From JACNJF01 sp050288105 (GTDB taxonomy: Bacteria > Pseudomonadota > Gammaproteobacteria > GCA-001735895): a stretch of DNA of 64,000 bases. Shown one piece after another: positions 34,745-43,243 of this stretch (the stretch's first letter is position 1; each line of letters begins with the position of its first letter). Both the position numbers and the translations under genes were made by a program. The notes under the pieces were generated by a model. The model did no database searches and was not told the origin of the DNA. It saw only the letters and a program-made list of their open reading frames with translations. The stretch covers positions 124,001 through 188,000 of the forward strand of contig JBNKDE010000004.1 of NCBI GenBank assembly GCA_050288105.1, read 5' to 3'.

Positions 34745-36049
34745 CTAACTGGCCATCAACGCTTCAATTTCCTTTATCGTCGTTGGTAAGCCGGCAGTCA
34801 GCACCTCGTTGCCTTTCGCGGTGACCAGCACATCGTCCTCGATCCGAATACCAATGTCCCACCATTTTCTGTGCACACCTTTAGATTGGGCTGGGATATA
34901 AACCCCTGGCTCTACCGTCAAAACCATGCCCGGTTCAAGCAGACGCCATTGATCACCCACCTTGTAATCCCCGACATCATGTACATCCAGTCCCAGCCAG
35001 TGCCCTGTGCGGTGCATATAAAAACGTCTGTAAGCATGCTCTTTGAGTAATTTGGGCAGGGAGCCCTTGAGAATTTTCAGCTCCAGCAAACCCTTGGTAA
35101 TCACGCGCACAGCGGCGTTGTGCGGATCATTCCAGTGGTTTCCGGGCTTAACTTTCTGGATAGCTGCCTGTTGAGCCTGCAACACAATTTCATACAGGTC
35201 ACGCTGTGCGGGCGAAAACGTCCCATTAACAGGGAAGGTTCGCGTGATATCCGAGGCATAGCCTTCTACCTCACAACCCGCGTCAATCAGTAACAGGTCG
35301 CCATCCTGTAACTGATCGGTATTTTCCGTGTAATGTAAAATGCAGCCATTGCGACCGCCACCCACGATAGGCGGATAAGCATGCTCAGCGCCATTGCGAC
35401 TGAACTCATAGTTATATTCAGCCTCAATGCTGTACTCATACAAACCCGGCTTACAGGCTCGCATCGCTCTGGTATGAGCCGCCACACTGATCTTTGCTGC
35501 CTTTTTCATCACGCTTTGTTCAGCGCGACTCTTATACAGGCGCATATCGTGTAACAGGTGATCCAGCGAAACAAACTCATAGGGCACATGGACTCCAGAA
35601 CGCGACTGAGCCTTAATCTGGTTTACCCAGCCCATTAAACGCGTATCAAACTCCGGGTAACGCCCCATCACCTGAAATACCTTTTCCCGCCCTTCCAGCA
35701 TCCCCGGCAAAATGTCATCAATATCATCAATAGGAAAGGAATCGTCGGCACCATACAGTTCGATGGCCCCCTGTTGTCCGGCACGCCTGCCGTGCCAGGT
35801 TTCCTGTTCCGGGTCATTCTCGCGACAAAACAGGATATATTCACCATGCTTGCGTCCTGGTATCAACACCAGTACGGCATCGGGCTCGTTGAACCCTGTT
35901 AAATAGAGAAAATCACTATCCTGTCGAAATGGGTATTCCACATCTCGATTACGTACCTGTGAAGATGCTGAAGACACAATAGCGATGCTGCCCTTACCAA
36001 TCATCTTCATCAACTGGGCGCGCCGACGTTTAAATTCACTCATATTCAT
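34745..36049 (-). CDS. pepP: Xaa-Pro aminopeptidase PepP
   Basis: Removes N-terminal residues before proline; cytosolic, two-metal pita-bread fold. 434 residues (E. coli 441). N-terminal AMP_N domain (YPFRQDSDFLYLTGFNEPDAVLVL), catalytic domain from about 170. Metal ligands are visible in LIDAGCEVEGYASDITRTF (two Asp), HRTGHWLGLDVHD (His), TVEPGVYI (Glu) and IGIRIEDDV (Glu). Two bases separate it from ygfB. Confidence 0.97.
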   Translation of the reverse strand: MNMSEFKRRRAQLMKMIGKGSIAIVSSASSQVRNRDVEYPFRQDSDFLYLTGFNEPDAVLVLIPGRKHGEYILFCRENDPEQETWHGRRAGQQGAIELYGADDSFPIDDIDDILPGMLEGREKVFQVMGRYPEFDTRLMGWVNQIKAQSRSGVHVPYEFVSLDHLLHDMRLYKSRAEQSVMKKAAKISVAAHTRAMRACKPGLYEYSIEAEYNYEFSRNGAEHAYPPIVGGGRNGCILHYTENTDQLQDGDLLLIDAGCEVEGYASDITRTFPVNGTFSPAQRDLYEIVLQAQQAAIQKVKPGNHWNDPHNAAVRVITKGLLELKILKGSLPKLLKEHAYRRFYMHRTGHWLGLDVHDVGDYKVGDQWRLLEPGMVLTVEPGVYIPAQSKGVHRKWWDIGIRIEDDVLVTAKGNEVLTAGLPTTIKEIEALMAS

Positions 36050-36051
36050 GG

Positions 36052-36594
36052 TTAATGGACCTGTGTGGTTGGCAGAACCGGGTTAAGCTCTTCATGCATA
36101 AAAACAACAGACAGGCGCACATGCTCTGCAATCTCAGCGTATACCACCTCAGCATCCTCACTTTGTTCTTCATCGTGACTGATCTGACTGATTTGCAGCA
36201 GGTCATCCATACATTCACGCCCCTGCTCAGAAAGATTGTTCAACATCGCCTCACCATTAACCGCCAGTCCATAGAGAAATCCCTGGCACCAGTTACCCAG
36301 CCCTAACAAGCGGACTGCAAACTCCTGATCTTCCTCAGGCAATAACAACTCAAATGACATATCATCTGAATTCAACTGAGTCCTGGTTTGATCAAACAGC
36401 TGCTGGAGCTTCTCGACAGATTCTTTTGCCAGCAAGTCACCAGCCTCGGGTAGCGCATCCAGGGTAAACCCCAGCCAGCGCGCAAAATCCTGATTTCCCA
36501 TCAATAACCCGCATAGAGTACCGTGAGCTTCCGCAGCATCCGTTATTGCATTTAGGCGCTGTAACTCATTTTGCACCTGATCAAAATCTAGCAT
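36052..36594 (-). CDS. ygfB: YgfB/YecA (UPF0149) family protein
   Basis: 180 residues, helical: EAHGTLCGLLMG near the start and LLGLGNWCQGFLYGL in the middle are the UPF0149 signatures. First gene of the ygfB-pepP-ubiH-ubiI operon. In Pseudomonas YgfB has been connected to regulation of cell-wall and resistance genes; here the role is unknown. Divergent from the zapB-like gene. Confidence 0.9.
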   Translation of the reverse strand: MLDFDQVQNELQRLNAITDAAEAHGTLCGLLMGNQDFARWLGFTLDALPEAGDLLAKESVEKLQQLFDQTRTQLNSDDMSFELLLPEEDQEFAVRLLGLGNWCQGFLYGLAVNGEAMLNNLSEQGRECMDDLLQISQISHDEEQSEDAEVVYAEIAEHVRLSVVFMHEELNPVLPTTQVH

Positions 36595-36716
36595 TGTGTA
36601 AATTCAACTTGTTCGTATAATTTTCGCATTCTAACACTCGGGTTTGTTTTTCTCATTAGCGAAGAAGCTGGATTAAGCGATTCCAATGATAAATCAGACT
36701 CCTGGTGATTTTGAAT

Positions 36717-36722
36717 TATAAT
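36717..36722 (+). promoter_or_regulatory. Possible -10 element for the zapB-like/zapA genes
   Basis: A perfect TATAAT lies 41 bp before the zapB-like ATG; no good -35 is visible at 16-18 bp, so an activator or a different start may be used. Confidence 0.3.
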
Positions 36723-36762
36723 CAGCTGTTGACAGTTAATCTTTCATCACCAAAAATGCGCC

Positions 36763-36993
36763 ATGGATTCAGACAATAAAGCTTATACAGAATCAGACCT
36801 GCTCAAACTGGAAAATCAGATCGATGCACTGATAGATACAGTCAATCAACTGAAACAGGAAAACAGCAGCCTGCGCCACCAACAGGACAGCCTGATGTCT
36901 GAGCGCTCACAGTTAATCGAGAAAACCGAGTTAGCGCGCAGCCGTGTAGAAGCAATGATCACACGTCTCAGATCTCTGGAATTACATTCATGA
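36763..36993 (+). CDS. ZapB-like small coiled-coil protein (TIGR02449 family)
   Basis: 76 residues, almost all one coiled coil with heptads from LKLENQIDALIDTVNQLKQE to the end. It belongs to the short family that sits directly before zapA in many gammaproteobacteria and is considered a cell-division accessory like ZapB. Its stop overlaps the zapA start by four bases (ATGA). Confidence 0.85.
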   Translation: MDSDNKAYTESDLLKLENQIDALIDTVNQLKQENSSLRHQQDSLMSERSQLIEKTELARSRVEAMITRLRSLELHS

Positions 36994-37301
36994 GCAAGCC
37001 TTTACCAATCAATATCCATATTCTGGACAAAGAGTACAAAATCGCCTGTCCGGCTGGTGAACAGCCAGCGTTGCTGGCATCTGCAGAATACCTCGACAGC
37101 AAGATGCGAGAAATCCGCGATAGTGGCAGCGTAATTGGATCAGAAAAAATCGCCGTGATTACCGCATTAAATATCGCTCACGAGCTTTTAAACTCTAACC
37201 AGCAAAGTGACAAGCTTGAAAAAGGGCTTACCCCCAGACTAAGGAATCTTGAAAACCGCATTAGCGAAGCGTTACAGAAAGCGCGCCAGCTTGAAATCTG
37301 A
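36990..37301 (+). CDS. zapA: Cell division protein ZapA
   Basis: 103 residues; binds and bundles FtsZ. INIHILDKEYKIACPAGEQPALLASAEYLDSKM is the ZapA N-terminal globular domain; the C-terminal half is a coiled coil. Followed by 6S RNA and ygfA, the standard zapA-ssrS-ygfA order. Confidence 0.95.
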   Translation: MSKPLPINIHILDKEYKIACPAGEQPALLASAEYLDSKMREIRDSGSVIGSEKIAVITALNIAHELLNSNQQSDKLEKGLTPRLRNLENRISEALQKARQLEI

Positions 37302-37431
37302 TTCAAGCAGTTAAAGTCATTTATGTGGCCGCCTGCCCAATTTATAGAAATTTAATTTGACAGCAGGGGTTATAAAAAAATTCTCACGCATTGCCGGTGC
37401 AAAAATTTTAAAAGCAGCGTATAGTTAATTA

Positions 37432-37613
37432 AACCAACTGCGGTGTTAGTTAGCTTCTATAAGATCCTTGAGCCTAATTATCAACTTCGGGGTTTTTAGT
37501 GACATGCTGGTGCGCATGCCCGAGACTTATCGGGAAGCCTGAAGGATGTCCTTTTTCCCCACCTGAACCTTTTGGTTCAAGGTTGATAGTCTGCGACGGC
37601 ACCGCGGTTGGTA
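37432..37613 (+). ncRNA. ssrS: 6S RNA (ssrS)
   Basis: Regulatory RNA that mimics an open promoter and sequesters sigma-70 RNA polymerase. The 5' end ACCAACTGCGGTG (37433-37445) pairs with the 3' end CACCGCGGTTGGT (37600-37612), closing the long rod of about 182 nt. Internal segments match enterobacterial 6S RNA, such as GCATGCCCGAGA...TCGGGAAGCC and ACCTTTTGGTTCAAGGTT. A -10-like TATAGT at 37420-37425 predicts a start at about 37432. Location between zapA and ygfA is the conserved one. Ends are accurate to a few bases. Confidence 0.93.
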
Positions 37614-37637
37614 TTTGCCCCCTCCCTGATTATAACT

Positions 37638-38228
37638 ATGCAGCCTCAGCAAATTCGCCAGCATTATCGCCGTTTACGCGCAAATATCCCTGCTCAACAA
37701 CAGCATGCAAACGCAAAAAGATTAGCCCGCAACATTAATTCTTATCTCGGCAACCTCAAACGATACAGAATTGCTGCCTATCTTGCGGTAAGTGGAGAAA
37801 TATCGCTTTCGCCCTGGATTGAAAGTCAACTCATGCACCGCGTATATCTGCCCAAGCTGTATGAACCTGTGCAACCAAACTTGCGTTTTGCGCCTTTGAC
37901 TCCTGACACTCAGTGGACGCTGAATCGTTACAAAATCACCGAACCAAAAGCACACTGGGGACAAACGGTGCATGCCCGGAAACTGGATATTGTGTTAATG
38001 CCTCTGGTGACATTTGACCGCTGCGGAAACCGCATGGGCATGGGTGCAGGCTATTACGACCGGGCGCTGGCTTTCAAAAACTCTCGCCGCTACATCAATA
38101 AACCTTTGCTGATTGGTGTTGCGCACAGCGCGCAGGAACACCCAGGGTTAACACCCAATAAATGGGATATCAGCATGGACTGCATCATCACTGAAAAGGA
38201 AATTATTTTTCCTGCACGTCAGCAATAG
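37638..38228 (+). CDS. ygfA: 5-formyltetrahydrofolate cyclo-ligase
   Basis: Converts 5-formyl-THF to 5,10-methenyl-THF using ATP. 196 residues from ATG 37638; an earlier in-frame TTG lies inside 6S RNA and is rejected. IRQHYRRLRANIP (N-terminal basic motif), LVTFDRCGNRMGMGAGYYDRAL (ATP/Mg site) and the late GVAHSAQE segment are typical. Follows ssrS as in E. coli, where the two are cotranscribed. Confidence 0.94.
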   Translation: MQPQQIRQHYRRLRANIPAQQQHANAKRLARNINSYLGNLKRYRIAAYLAVSGEISLSPWIESQLMHRVYLPKLYEPVQPNLRFAPLTPDTQWTLNRYKITEPKAHWGQTVHARKLDIVLMPLVTFDRCGNRMGMGAGYYDRALAFKNSRRYINKPLLIGVAHSAQEHPGLTPNKWDISMDCIITEKEIIFPARQQ

Positions 38229-38237
38229 TTCAGGCAG

Positions 38238-39761
38238 CTACTTCAAAAATAGCTGATAGGCCGTATTATCACTCTCATCCCAATAGGGAAATTCCAGCTG
38301 ATCCAGAAATTGTTTAAATTCCTGGCTTTCCGATTTATCCACCTGGATACCCATCAGGATGCGCCCATAATCTGCGCCGTGGTTCCGATAATGAAACAAA
38401 CTGATATTCCAGCGTCTACCGATCTCGGTTAGAAACCTTAATAACGCGCCCGGCTTTTCAGGAAACTGGAACCGGAACAGCAGCTCATTATCCACCCCGG
38501 GGCCGGGGTGCCCTCCTACCATATATCGAGTATGTAGCTTGGCCACCTCATTGTCGGTCATATCCTCGACCTGATAATTTTTCTCCATAAGGTGCCGGAT
38601 TATCTGCTCTTTTTCTTCATTTCCACGCGACAGCTGGATACCTGCAAATACGCGCGCGGTTGACGAATCAGCGTAACGATAATTAAATTCCGTGATCTGA
38701 CGCTTACCAATGAGCTGACAGAACTGTTTGAAGCTGCCGGGCTTTTCAGGGATCTGCACCGCGAGTAGCGCCTCACGCTGTTCACCAATTTCAGCGCGCT
38801 CGGACACATGACGTAATCGATCAAAATTCATGTTGGCACCACTATTGATAGCGACCAGAGTCTTGCCAGTTATTTTTTTCTGCTCTACATATTTTTTCAA
38901 TCCTGCCAGCGAAACCGCGCCCGCAGGTTCGCAAATAGCACGCGTATTGTCATAGGTATCCTTAATCGCAGCACAGATCTGATCGGTAGACACAACCATA
39001 ACCTCATCCACCAGATTTCGTATCATTTTGAAGGTGTTCTGACCTATCTGCCTTACCGCAACCCCATCCGCAAAAATACCAACCTCTTTCAGTCGCACAC
39101 GACGCCTGGACTTCATCGCCTCATACAGGCAGGCCGCATCTTCCGGCTCAACGCCAATCACTTTAATGGAAGGCCTGACCGCTTTGATAAACCCCACAAT
39201 ACCCGCCAGCAAACCGCCCCCACCTACCGGCACAAAGATCGCATCAATCTGATCTGGATTCTGCCGAATGATTTCATGAGCGATAGTCGCCTGCCCAGCC
39301 ATAACATCGATATCGTCGTAGGGATGTATAAAGGTCAGGTTCTCCTTTTCAGCCAGCTCAATGGAATGCTCATAAGCTTCATCGAAATTTTCTCCGAATA
39401 ACACTACCTTGGCTCCTAGCGATTTGACAGCACTCACCTTAATCGTTGGAGTAGTGGACGGCATCACAATTACAGCCTGCATATTTAATTTACTGGCAGC
39501 CAGTGCAACACCCTGGGCATGATTCCCCGCAGAAGCGGCAATTACCCCCCTTAACTCGGGATCGTGGCGTTTCATCTGATACGCCTTGTTGAAAGCGCCA
39601 CGTAGTTTGAAAGAGAAAACCGCCTGCAGATCCTCTCTTTTTAATAACACCTCATTCTTCAGTCTCAAAGATAACCCAGGCATACGATCCAGTGGTGTTT
39701 CGATTGCAACGTCATAAACCCTTGCCGTGAGTACTTTTTCGAGAAATTTAGCTGGTGTCAT
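38238..39761 (-). CDS. ilvA: Threonine ammonia-lyase, biosynthetic
   Basis: First step of isoleucine synthesis: threonine to 2-oxobutanoate. 507 residues (E. coli 514). PLP lysine Lys52 in VFSFKLRGAF, phosphate-binding loop VPVGGGGLLAG, then two C-terminal ACT-like regulatory domains (from about 325 and 420) for isoleucine and valine. A good AGAGG site precedes the ATG. No attenuator-like leader is seen in the 245-bp gap to rpiA, which runs the other way. Confidence 0.97.
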   Translation of the reverse strand: MTPAKFLEKVLTARVYDVAIETPLDRMPGLSLRLKNEVLLKREDLQAVFSFKLRGAFNKAYQMKRHDPELRGVIAASAGNHAQGVALAASKLNMQAVIVMPSTTPTIKVSAVKSLGAKVVLFGENFDEAYEHSIELAEKENLTFIHPYDDIDVMAGQATIAHEIIRQNPDQIDAIFVPVGGGGLLAGIVGFIKAVRPSIKVIGVEPEDAACLYEAMKSRRRVRLKEVGIFADGVAVRQIGQNTFKMIRNLVDEVMVVSTDQICAAIKDTYDNTRAICEPAGAVSLAGLKKYVEQKKITGKTLVAINSGANMNFDRLRHVSERAEIGEQREALLAVQIPEKPGSFKQFCQLIGKRQITEFNYRYADSSTARVFAGIQLSRGNEEKEQIIRHLMEKNYQVEDMTDNEVAKLHTRYMVGGHPGPGVDNELLFRFQFPEKPGALLRFLTEIGRRWNISLFHYRNHGADYGRILMGIQVDKSESQEFKQFLDQLEFPYWDESDNTAYQLFLK

Positions 39762-40006
39762 GGATATACCTCTGATAAGGATCAGGCATTATCAGGAAAC
39801 GCCTATGTTTAGGCAATAGCAGCACCAGCCAGATTGGTAAACGAATTCAAATCAGTAAACTCAAATTATCTTTATCAAACTAAGCTATCGGCGGTTGATA
39901 ACACCCGGCAACGAATACACAGCTGCGCTGACTGCCATCCTGAATAGCCATGACTTTTCACCCCACTATCGTTACTATTCACGTTTTTGAATAAGGTTAT
40001 AAATTT

Positions 40007-40669
40007 ATGGATGCTGATGAAAAGAAAAAGATGGCAGCCTATGCTGCTCTCGATTATGTAGTTCCTGGCACGATACTCGGGGTCGGTACCGGCTCCACAG
40101 TAAACCATTTTATCGACGCCCTGGCAGAACGCATGAAAGGCGCGGTAGAAGCAGCCGTGTCCAGCTCTGAAGCATCAACCGCGCGCCTGCAGCAACACGG
40201 CATACCCGTTATAGACTTAAATTCAGCAGGCCAACTTTCGATTTATGTAGATGGCGCCGACGAATCCAACCGTCATTTGCACCTGATAAAGGGTGGTGGT
40301 GGCGCCCTTACGCGTGAAAAAATCGTGGCCGCCGCCAGCAAAACATTTGTATGTATCGCAGATGAAAGCAAACTGGTGGATTACCTTGGTGAATTCCCCT
40401 TACCGATAGAAGTCATCCCGATGGCGCGGAGCCTGGTCGCTCGAGAACTGGTAAAACTGGGGGGACAGCCCAAATGGCGCGAGAATTTCGTTACCGACAA
40501 TGGCAATGACATCCTTGACGTTCATAACCTCAAGATTATGGAACCTATGAAACTGGAAACTCAGATCAATCAGATCGCGGGAGTCGTCACCGTCGGTATA
40601 TTTGCACATCGCCCGGCTGACGTATTGTTACTGGGTGGTAACAAGGGCGTCAGCACCATCAAGCCCTGA
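40007..40669 (+). CDS. rpiA: Ribose-5-phosphate isomerase A
   Basis: Interconverts ribose-5-phosphate and ribulose-5-phosphate. 220 residues (E. coli 219). LGVGTGSTVNHFIDAL, SSSEASTARL, DGADESN (catalytic Asp) and IKGGGGALTREKIVA are all present. AAGG nine bases before ATG. Divergent from ilvA, as in E. coli. Confidence 0.98.
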   Translation: MDADEKKKMAAYAALDYVVPGTILGVGTGSTVNHFIDALAERMKGAVEAAVSSSEASTARLQQHGIPVIDLNSAGQLSIYVDGADESNRHLHLIKGGGGALTREKIVAAASKTFVCIADESKLVDYLGEFPLPIEVIPMARSLVARELVKLGGQPKWRENFVTDNGNDILDVHNLKIMEPMKLETQINQIAGVVTVGIFAHRPADVLLLGGNKGVSTIKP

Positions 40670-40670
40670 A

Positions 40671-40702
40671 CAAAAAAAAAGCCCCCGCAAACGGCGGGGG
40701 CT
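40671..40702 (-). terminator. Strong intrinsic terminator of the rhodanese operon
   Basis: A perfect 9-bp GC-rich stem (AGCCCCCGC at 40680-40688, GCGGGGGCT at 40694-40702) with a 5-base loop; on the minus strand it is followed by nine T residues. It may also stop rpiA transcripts, but no T-run follows on the plus strand. Confidence 0.9.
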
Positions 40703-40719
40703 GTTTCAGCACACCTGAT

Positions 40720-41424
40720 CTATTCATCCGGTACAATAACCGTCAGACCCAATGACTGCCAGGCCTGCATTCCACCACGGTAGTAGTACAGCTTATCCGC
40801 TGGATAGCCCAGCTCAAGCAAGCCTTTTATCGCCCTGGGTGACTGCCCGCACCACATACCATTGCACCAAAGCACTAATTTTTTTGCATTAGTAAAATCC
40901 CATTCATCCGTTTTCAGATCACCCCCCATTAAACCCATATTTTCGATGCTGCGGGTGAAGCCACCCACTTCTCCACGTCTTTTAGCACCCAGGGTACGCA
41001 TGGTTTCGATCAGCTGAGGGTCATCGATATCCAGCGAAAAAATGGTAAATGGAATATTCACAGATCCGGGTATAGTTCCCCGCTTCCACCAGGCAGGTGT
41101 TCGTGCATCAATAATGAGGCCAGTTTCATCCAGAAGCTCACTTTCCATGAAATCAAATATCTCTAACTGACCAACAGTGTGTACTCCCTCAGCTGCATAT
41201 ATTGGCTGAATGCAGAATGGAGGACACTTCCTGGAAGTTTTCGCAAAAGCGCCTTCGAGCGTGTGATCCTGGTCCTGAATACGTTCGATCTTGATCAGCT
41301 TGCTTTGATGAATCACTTCAACAAAGTCCTTGTCAGGAGTCAGCTTTACCTCCAGCGCCAGCACATTCGAAGTTAAAGATAAAAATACCAGTGGAAACAA
41401 CCATTTGATCATGTGAGTTTTCAT
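40720..41424 (-). CDS. Exported rhodanese-domain protein
   Basis: 234 residues. Signal peptide 1-23 (ending VLA), a region with a CPPFC pair (SRKCPPFCIQP), then one rhodanese domain (about 95-230): LIIDARTPAWWKRGTIPGSVNIPF, and the active-site loop LWCNGMWCGQSPRAIKGLLE with the catalytic Cys. Periplasmic rhodaneses move sulfane sulfur or act as redox partners. Translationally coupled (TAATG) to the small exported protein upstream. A second start, ATG 41412, is possible. Confidence 0.85.
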   Translation of the reverse strand: MKTHMIKWLFPLVFLSLTSNVLALEVKLTPDKDFVEVIHQSKLIKIERIQDQDHTLEGAFAKTSRKCPPFCIQPIYAAEGVHTVGQLEIFDFMESELLDETGLIIDARTPAWWKRGTIPGSVNIPFTIFSLDIDDPQLIETMRTLGAKRRGEVGGFTRSIENMGLMGGDLKTDEWDFTNAKKLVLWCNGMWCGQSPRAIKGLLELGYPADKLYYYRGGMQAWQSLGLTVIVPDE

Positions 41425-41837
41425 TACTGTTTACTGACCTTAAGAATAATATTTCGCACCGAATCGGGGCTTGGGTTTTCCTGATAAGAAGTAAAAACTT
41501 CTTTTTTCTGATTATCACTCAGGCGCTTATAGAAAAGATAACTTCCAATATAATTTTTTTTCAGCACATTTTCGAACTGCTCAATAGTTAAACCGCTGAC
41601 CAGGCTATCAGCCTCACCGCCCTCCAGCGGTGAAACACCAGGCACATTGCCAGCAGCCTGCGAGTGTAGCTGGGTTTGCTCATCCAGCGTTACAGTCTCA
41701 GCTTCTCCCTGTAATGACTTCAGGTACTCATCACTAGCCTGAGCCATTGCTCTTCCAGCCATAAAAGTTAGAGACATGAAGAATATAACTGAAGAAAATC
41801 CCTTCCTTTGATCGAGCTTTACGATTAATTTCAGCAA
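41424..41837 (-). CDS. Small exported protein of unknown function
   Basis: 137 residues, not recognised. The start appears to be TTG at 41837, supported by AAAGGTG five bases upstream; a later ATG (41777) would remove most of the signal peptide. The N-terminus (SSVIFFMSLTFMAGRAMA) is a signal peptide. The mature part has a flexible acidic region, then a helical C-terminal domain (LTIEQFENVLKKNYIGSYLFYKRLSDNQKKEVF). Coupled to the rhodanese gene, so a partner or chaperone in the periplasm is likely. Confidence 0.7.
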   Translation of the reverse strand: MLKLIVKLDQRKGFSSVIFFMSLTFMAGRAMAQASDEYLKSLQGEAETVTLDEQTQLHSQAAGNVPGVSPLEGGEADSLVSGLTIEQFENVLKKNYIGSYLFYKRLSDNQKKEVFTSYQENPSPDSVRNIILKVSKQ

Positions 41838-42050
41838 TTAAACACCTTTAAAGTGATTTGGAAGTAATATTAGTCGTATTTTTATAATTTTCTGACTTTA
41901 TATGTTTTTTTTATACTTTACTTCAGAAAGACTAGACTTCAATCTTTAAGGTGTCAAGATAATACAATACATTAATACCTTTAATTACATAAAGTTATAA
42001 ACCCTATCTAGATTTATTATTAATAATATTGCACTTTTATAACGCGCATA

Positions 42051-42078
42051 AAAAAAACCTGCTAAAAAGCAGGTTTTT
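42051..42078 (-). terminator. Intrinsic terminator of rplM-rpsI
   Basis: AAAAACCTGC (42053-42062) pairs with GCAGGTTTTT (42069-42078) over a 6-base loop, 28 bp after the rpsI stop; on the minus strand the stem ends in a T-run. Confidence 0.9.
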
Positions 42079-42106
42079 AAGGTTTTTGTAGACTTGGGAA
42101 AGCCGA

Positions 42107-42499
42107 TTAACGCTTGGAAAACTGAGTCGCGCGACGAGCTTTTCTGAGACCGACTTTCTTACGCTCAACTTCTCTTGCATCGCGGGTTACAAAGCCTTCT
42201 TTTCTTAATGCCGGTCTGAATGTTTCATCATATTGCATCAAAGCTCTGGTAATTCCCAGACGAATGGCACCAGCCTGTCCACTCGGACCGCCACCAGCAA
42301 CATTCACGTTAATATCAAATTTTGAAACCAGATCAACCGTTTCCAACGGCTGACGAACCACCATACGTGAGGTTTCACGACCAAAATAATCTTCGATAGA
42401 CTTCTTATTAATGGTGATGTTTCCACTGCCTTCAGTCATATACACGCGAGCTGCTGAGCTTTTGCGACGACCTGTTCCGTAATACTGTTCTGCAGACAT
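42107..42499 (-). CDS. rpsI: 30S ribosomal protein S9
   Basis: 130 residues, as in E. coli. YYGTGRRKSSAARV at the start, VAGGGPSGQAGAIRLGITRAL in the middle and the basic C-terminal tail RKKVGLRKARRATQFSKR that reaches the ribosomal P site. Partner of rplM, 11 bp downstream of it. Confidence 0.99.
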   Translation of the reverse strand: MSAEQYYGTGRRKSSAARVYMTEGSGNITINKKSIEDYFGRETSRMVVRQPLETVDLVSKFDINVNVAGGGPSGQAGAIRLGITRALMQYDETFRPALRKEGFVTRDAREVERKKVGLRKARRATQFSKR

Positions 42500-42510
42500 A
42501 TCTGATTCTC

Positions 42511-42939
42511 TTAAATATCTAGTATCTGAGGCTGTTGTGCAGCGTGATTATGATTCTCACCTGCATACACCTTTAATTTTTTAAACATTGCTCGACCTAA
42601 AGCGTTCTTGGGTAACATGCCTTTAACGGCTGTTTCCAGAATTCTTTCAGGATGAGTCGCACGTAACTTGGACAGGTTAACAGATTTCAGGTTACCAATG
42701 TATCCAGTGTGGTGATGATACATTTTGTCCTGCTCTTTATTGCCAGTCACTTTTACCTTCTCTGCATTTACCACAACGATGTAGTCACCAGTGTCCACAT
42801 GCGGGGTATATTCAGGCTTGTGTTTACCACGCAGTCTGCGTGCAATTTCAGTCGAAAGACGGCCTAACGTCTTATCTGCAGCATCAACTAGGAACCAGTC
42901 ACGTTTTACCGATTCAGGTTTTGCACTAAAGGTTTTCAT
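42511..42939 (-). CDS. rplM: 50S ribosomal protein L13
   Basis: 142 residues, as in E. coli. DWFLVDAADKTLGRLSTEIARRL, GDYIVVVNAEKV and MLPKNALGRAMFKKLKVY are diagnostic. First gene of rplM-rpsI, with its own strong promoter (next entry). Confidence 0.99.
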   Translation of the reverse strand: MKTFSAKPESVKRDWFLVDAADKTLGRLSTEIARRLRGKHKPEYTPHVDTGDYIVVVNAEKVKVTGNKEQDKMYHHHTGYIGNLKSVNLSKLRATHPERILETAVKGMLPKNALGRAMFKKLKVYAGENHNHAAQQPQILDI

Positions 42940-42991
42940 AAATAATCCTATACTCGCTTAAATGCGTTGTCTTCTCGAAGAAAGGGCGCGA

Positions 42992-43020
42992 ATACTAACG
43001 GATTCAACTGCAATTGACAA
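42992..43020 (-). promoter_or_regulatory. Sigma-70 promoter of rplM-rpsI
   Basis: On the minus strand, -35 TTGTCA (43015-43020) and -10 TAGTAT (42992-42997) are separated by exactly 17 bp. The discriminator after the -10 reads TCGCGCCC, very GC-rich, as in promoters that are turned down by ppGpp/DksA. The start would be near 42985, leaving a ~45-nt leader. Confidence 0.75.
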
Positions 43021-43114
43021 GATTTATCAAACGCTTTATTCAAGTATTTTTTGACGATCAATCAGATTCGACCCCTGGAAATATAAATATTTGAATCAGG
43101 ACTGAAAAATTGTT

Positions 43115-43209
43115 AAAAAAGGGCGTGGCTGGTAGGCCACGCCAAAACCACCAAAGGAGGATGGAGGAGTTATGCTGGGGAGGCGAGGGGCGCCTCCTGA
43201 TTCAGCATA
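43115..43209 (-). ncRNA. Predicted ~95-nt small RNA with anti-Shine-Dalgarno linker
   Basis: The minus strand carries a complete transcription unit without an ORF. A hairpin at the 5' end has an outer stem TATGCTG/CAGCATA (43203-43209 with 43171-43177) and an inner stem GGAGGCG/CGCCTCC (43191-43197 with 43179-43185). A 27-nt unpaired linker (43144-43170) contains CTCCTCC and TCCTCCTTT. The RNA ends in a perfect 8-bp GC-rich terminator stem GGCGTGGC/GCCACGCC (43122-43129 with 43136-43143) and six T. The linker equals the CCUCC(UU) core of the 16S rRNA 3' end, so it could pair with mRNA ribosome binding sites. Resembles in principle the CUCCUCCC sRNAs of alphaproteobacteria; no family assigned. 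Confidence 0.75.
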
Positions 43210-43214
43210 TAAGA

Positions 43215-43243
43215 ATTATCTAATGTAGATAACTTGTTGTCAA
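43215..43243 (-). promoter_or_regulatory. Near-consensus sigma-70 promoter of the small RNA
   Basis: -35 TTGACA (perfect, 43238-43243), 17-bp spacer, -10 GATAAT (five of six, 43215-43220) on the minus strand. Predicted start at 43208-43210, exactly at the first hairpin of the RNA. Confidence 0.8.

Noticed and set aside
37608..37637. Longer start (TTG) of ygfA
   Set aside because: It lies inside 6S RNA; the ATG at 37638 starts directly with the family's N-terminal motif.
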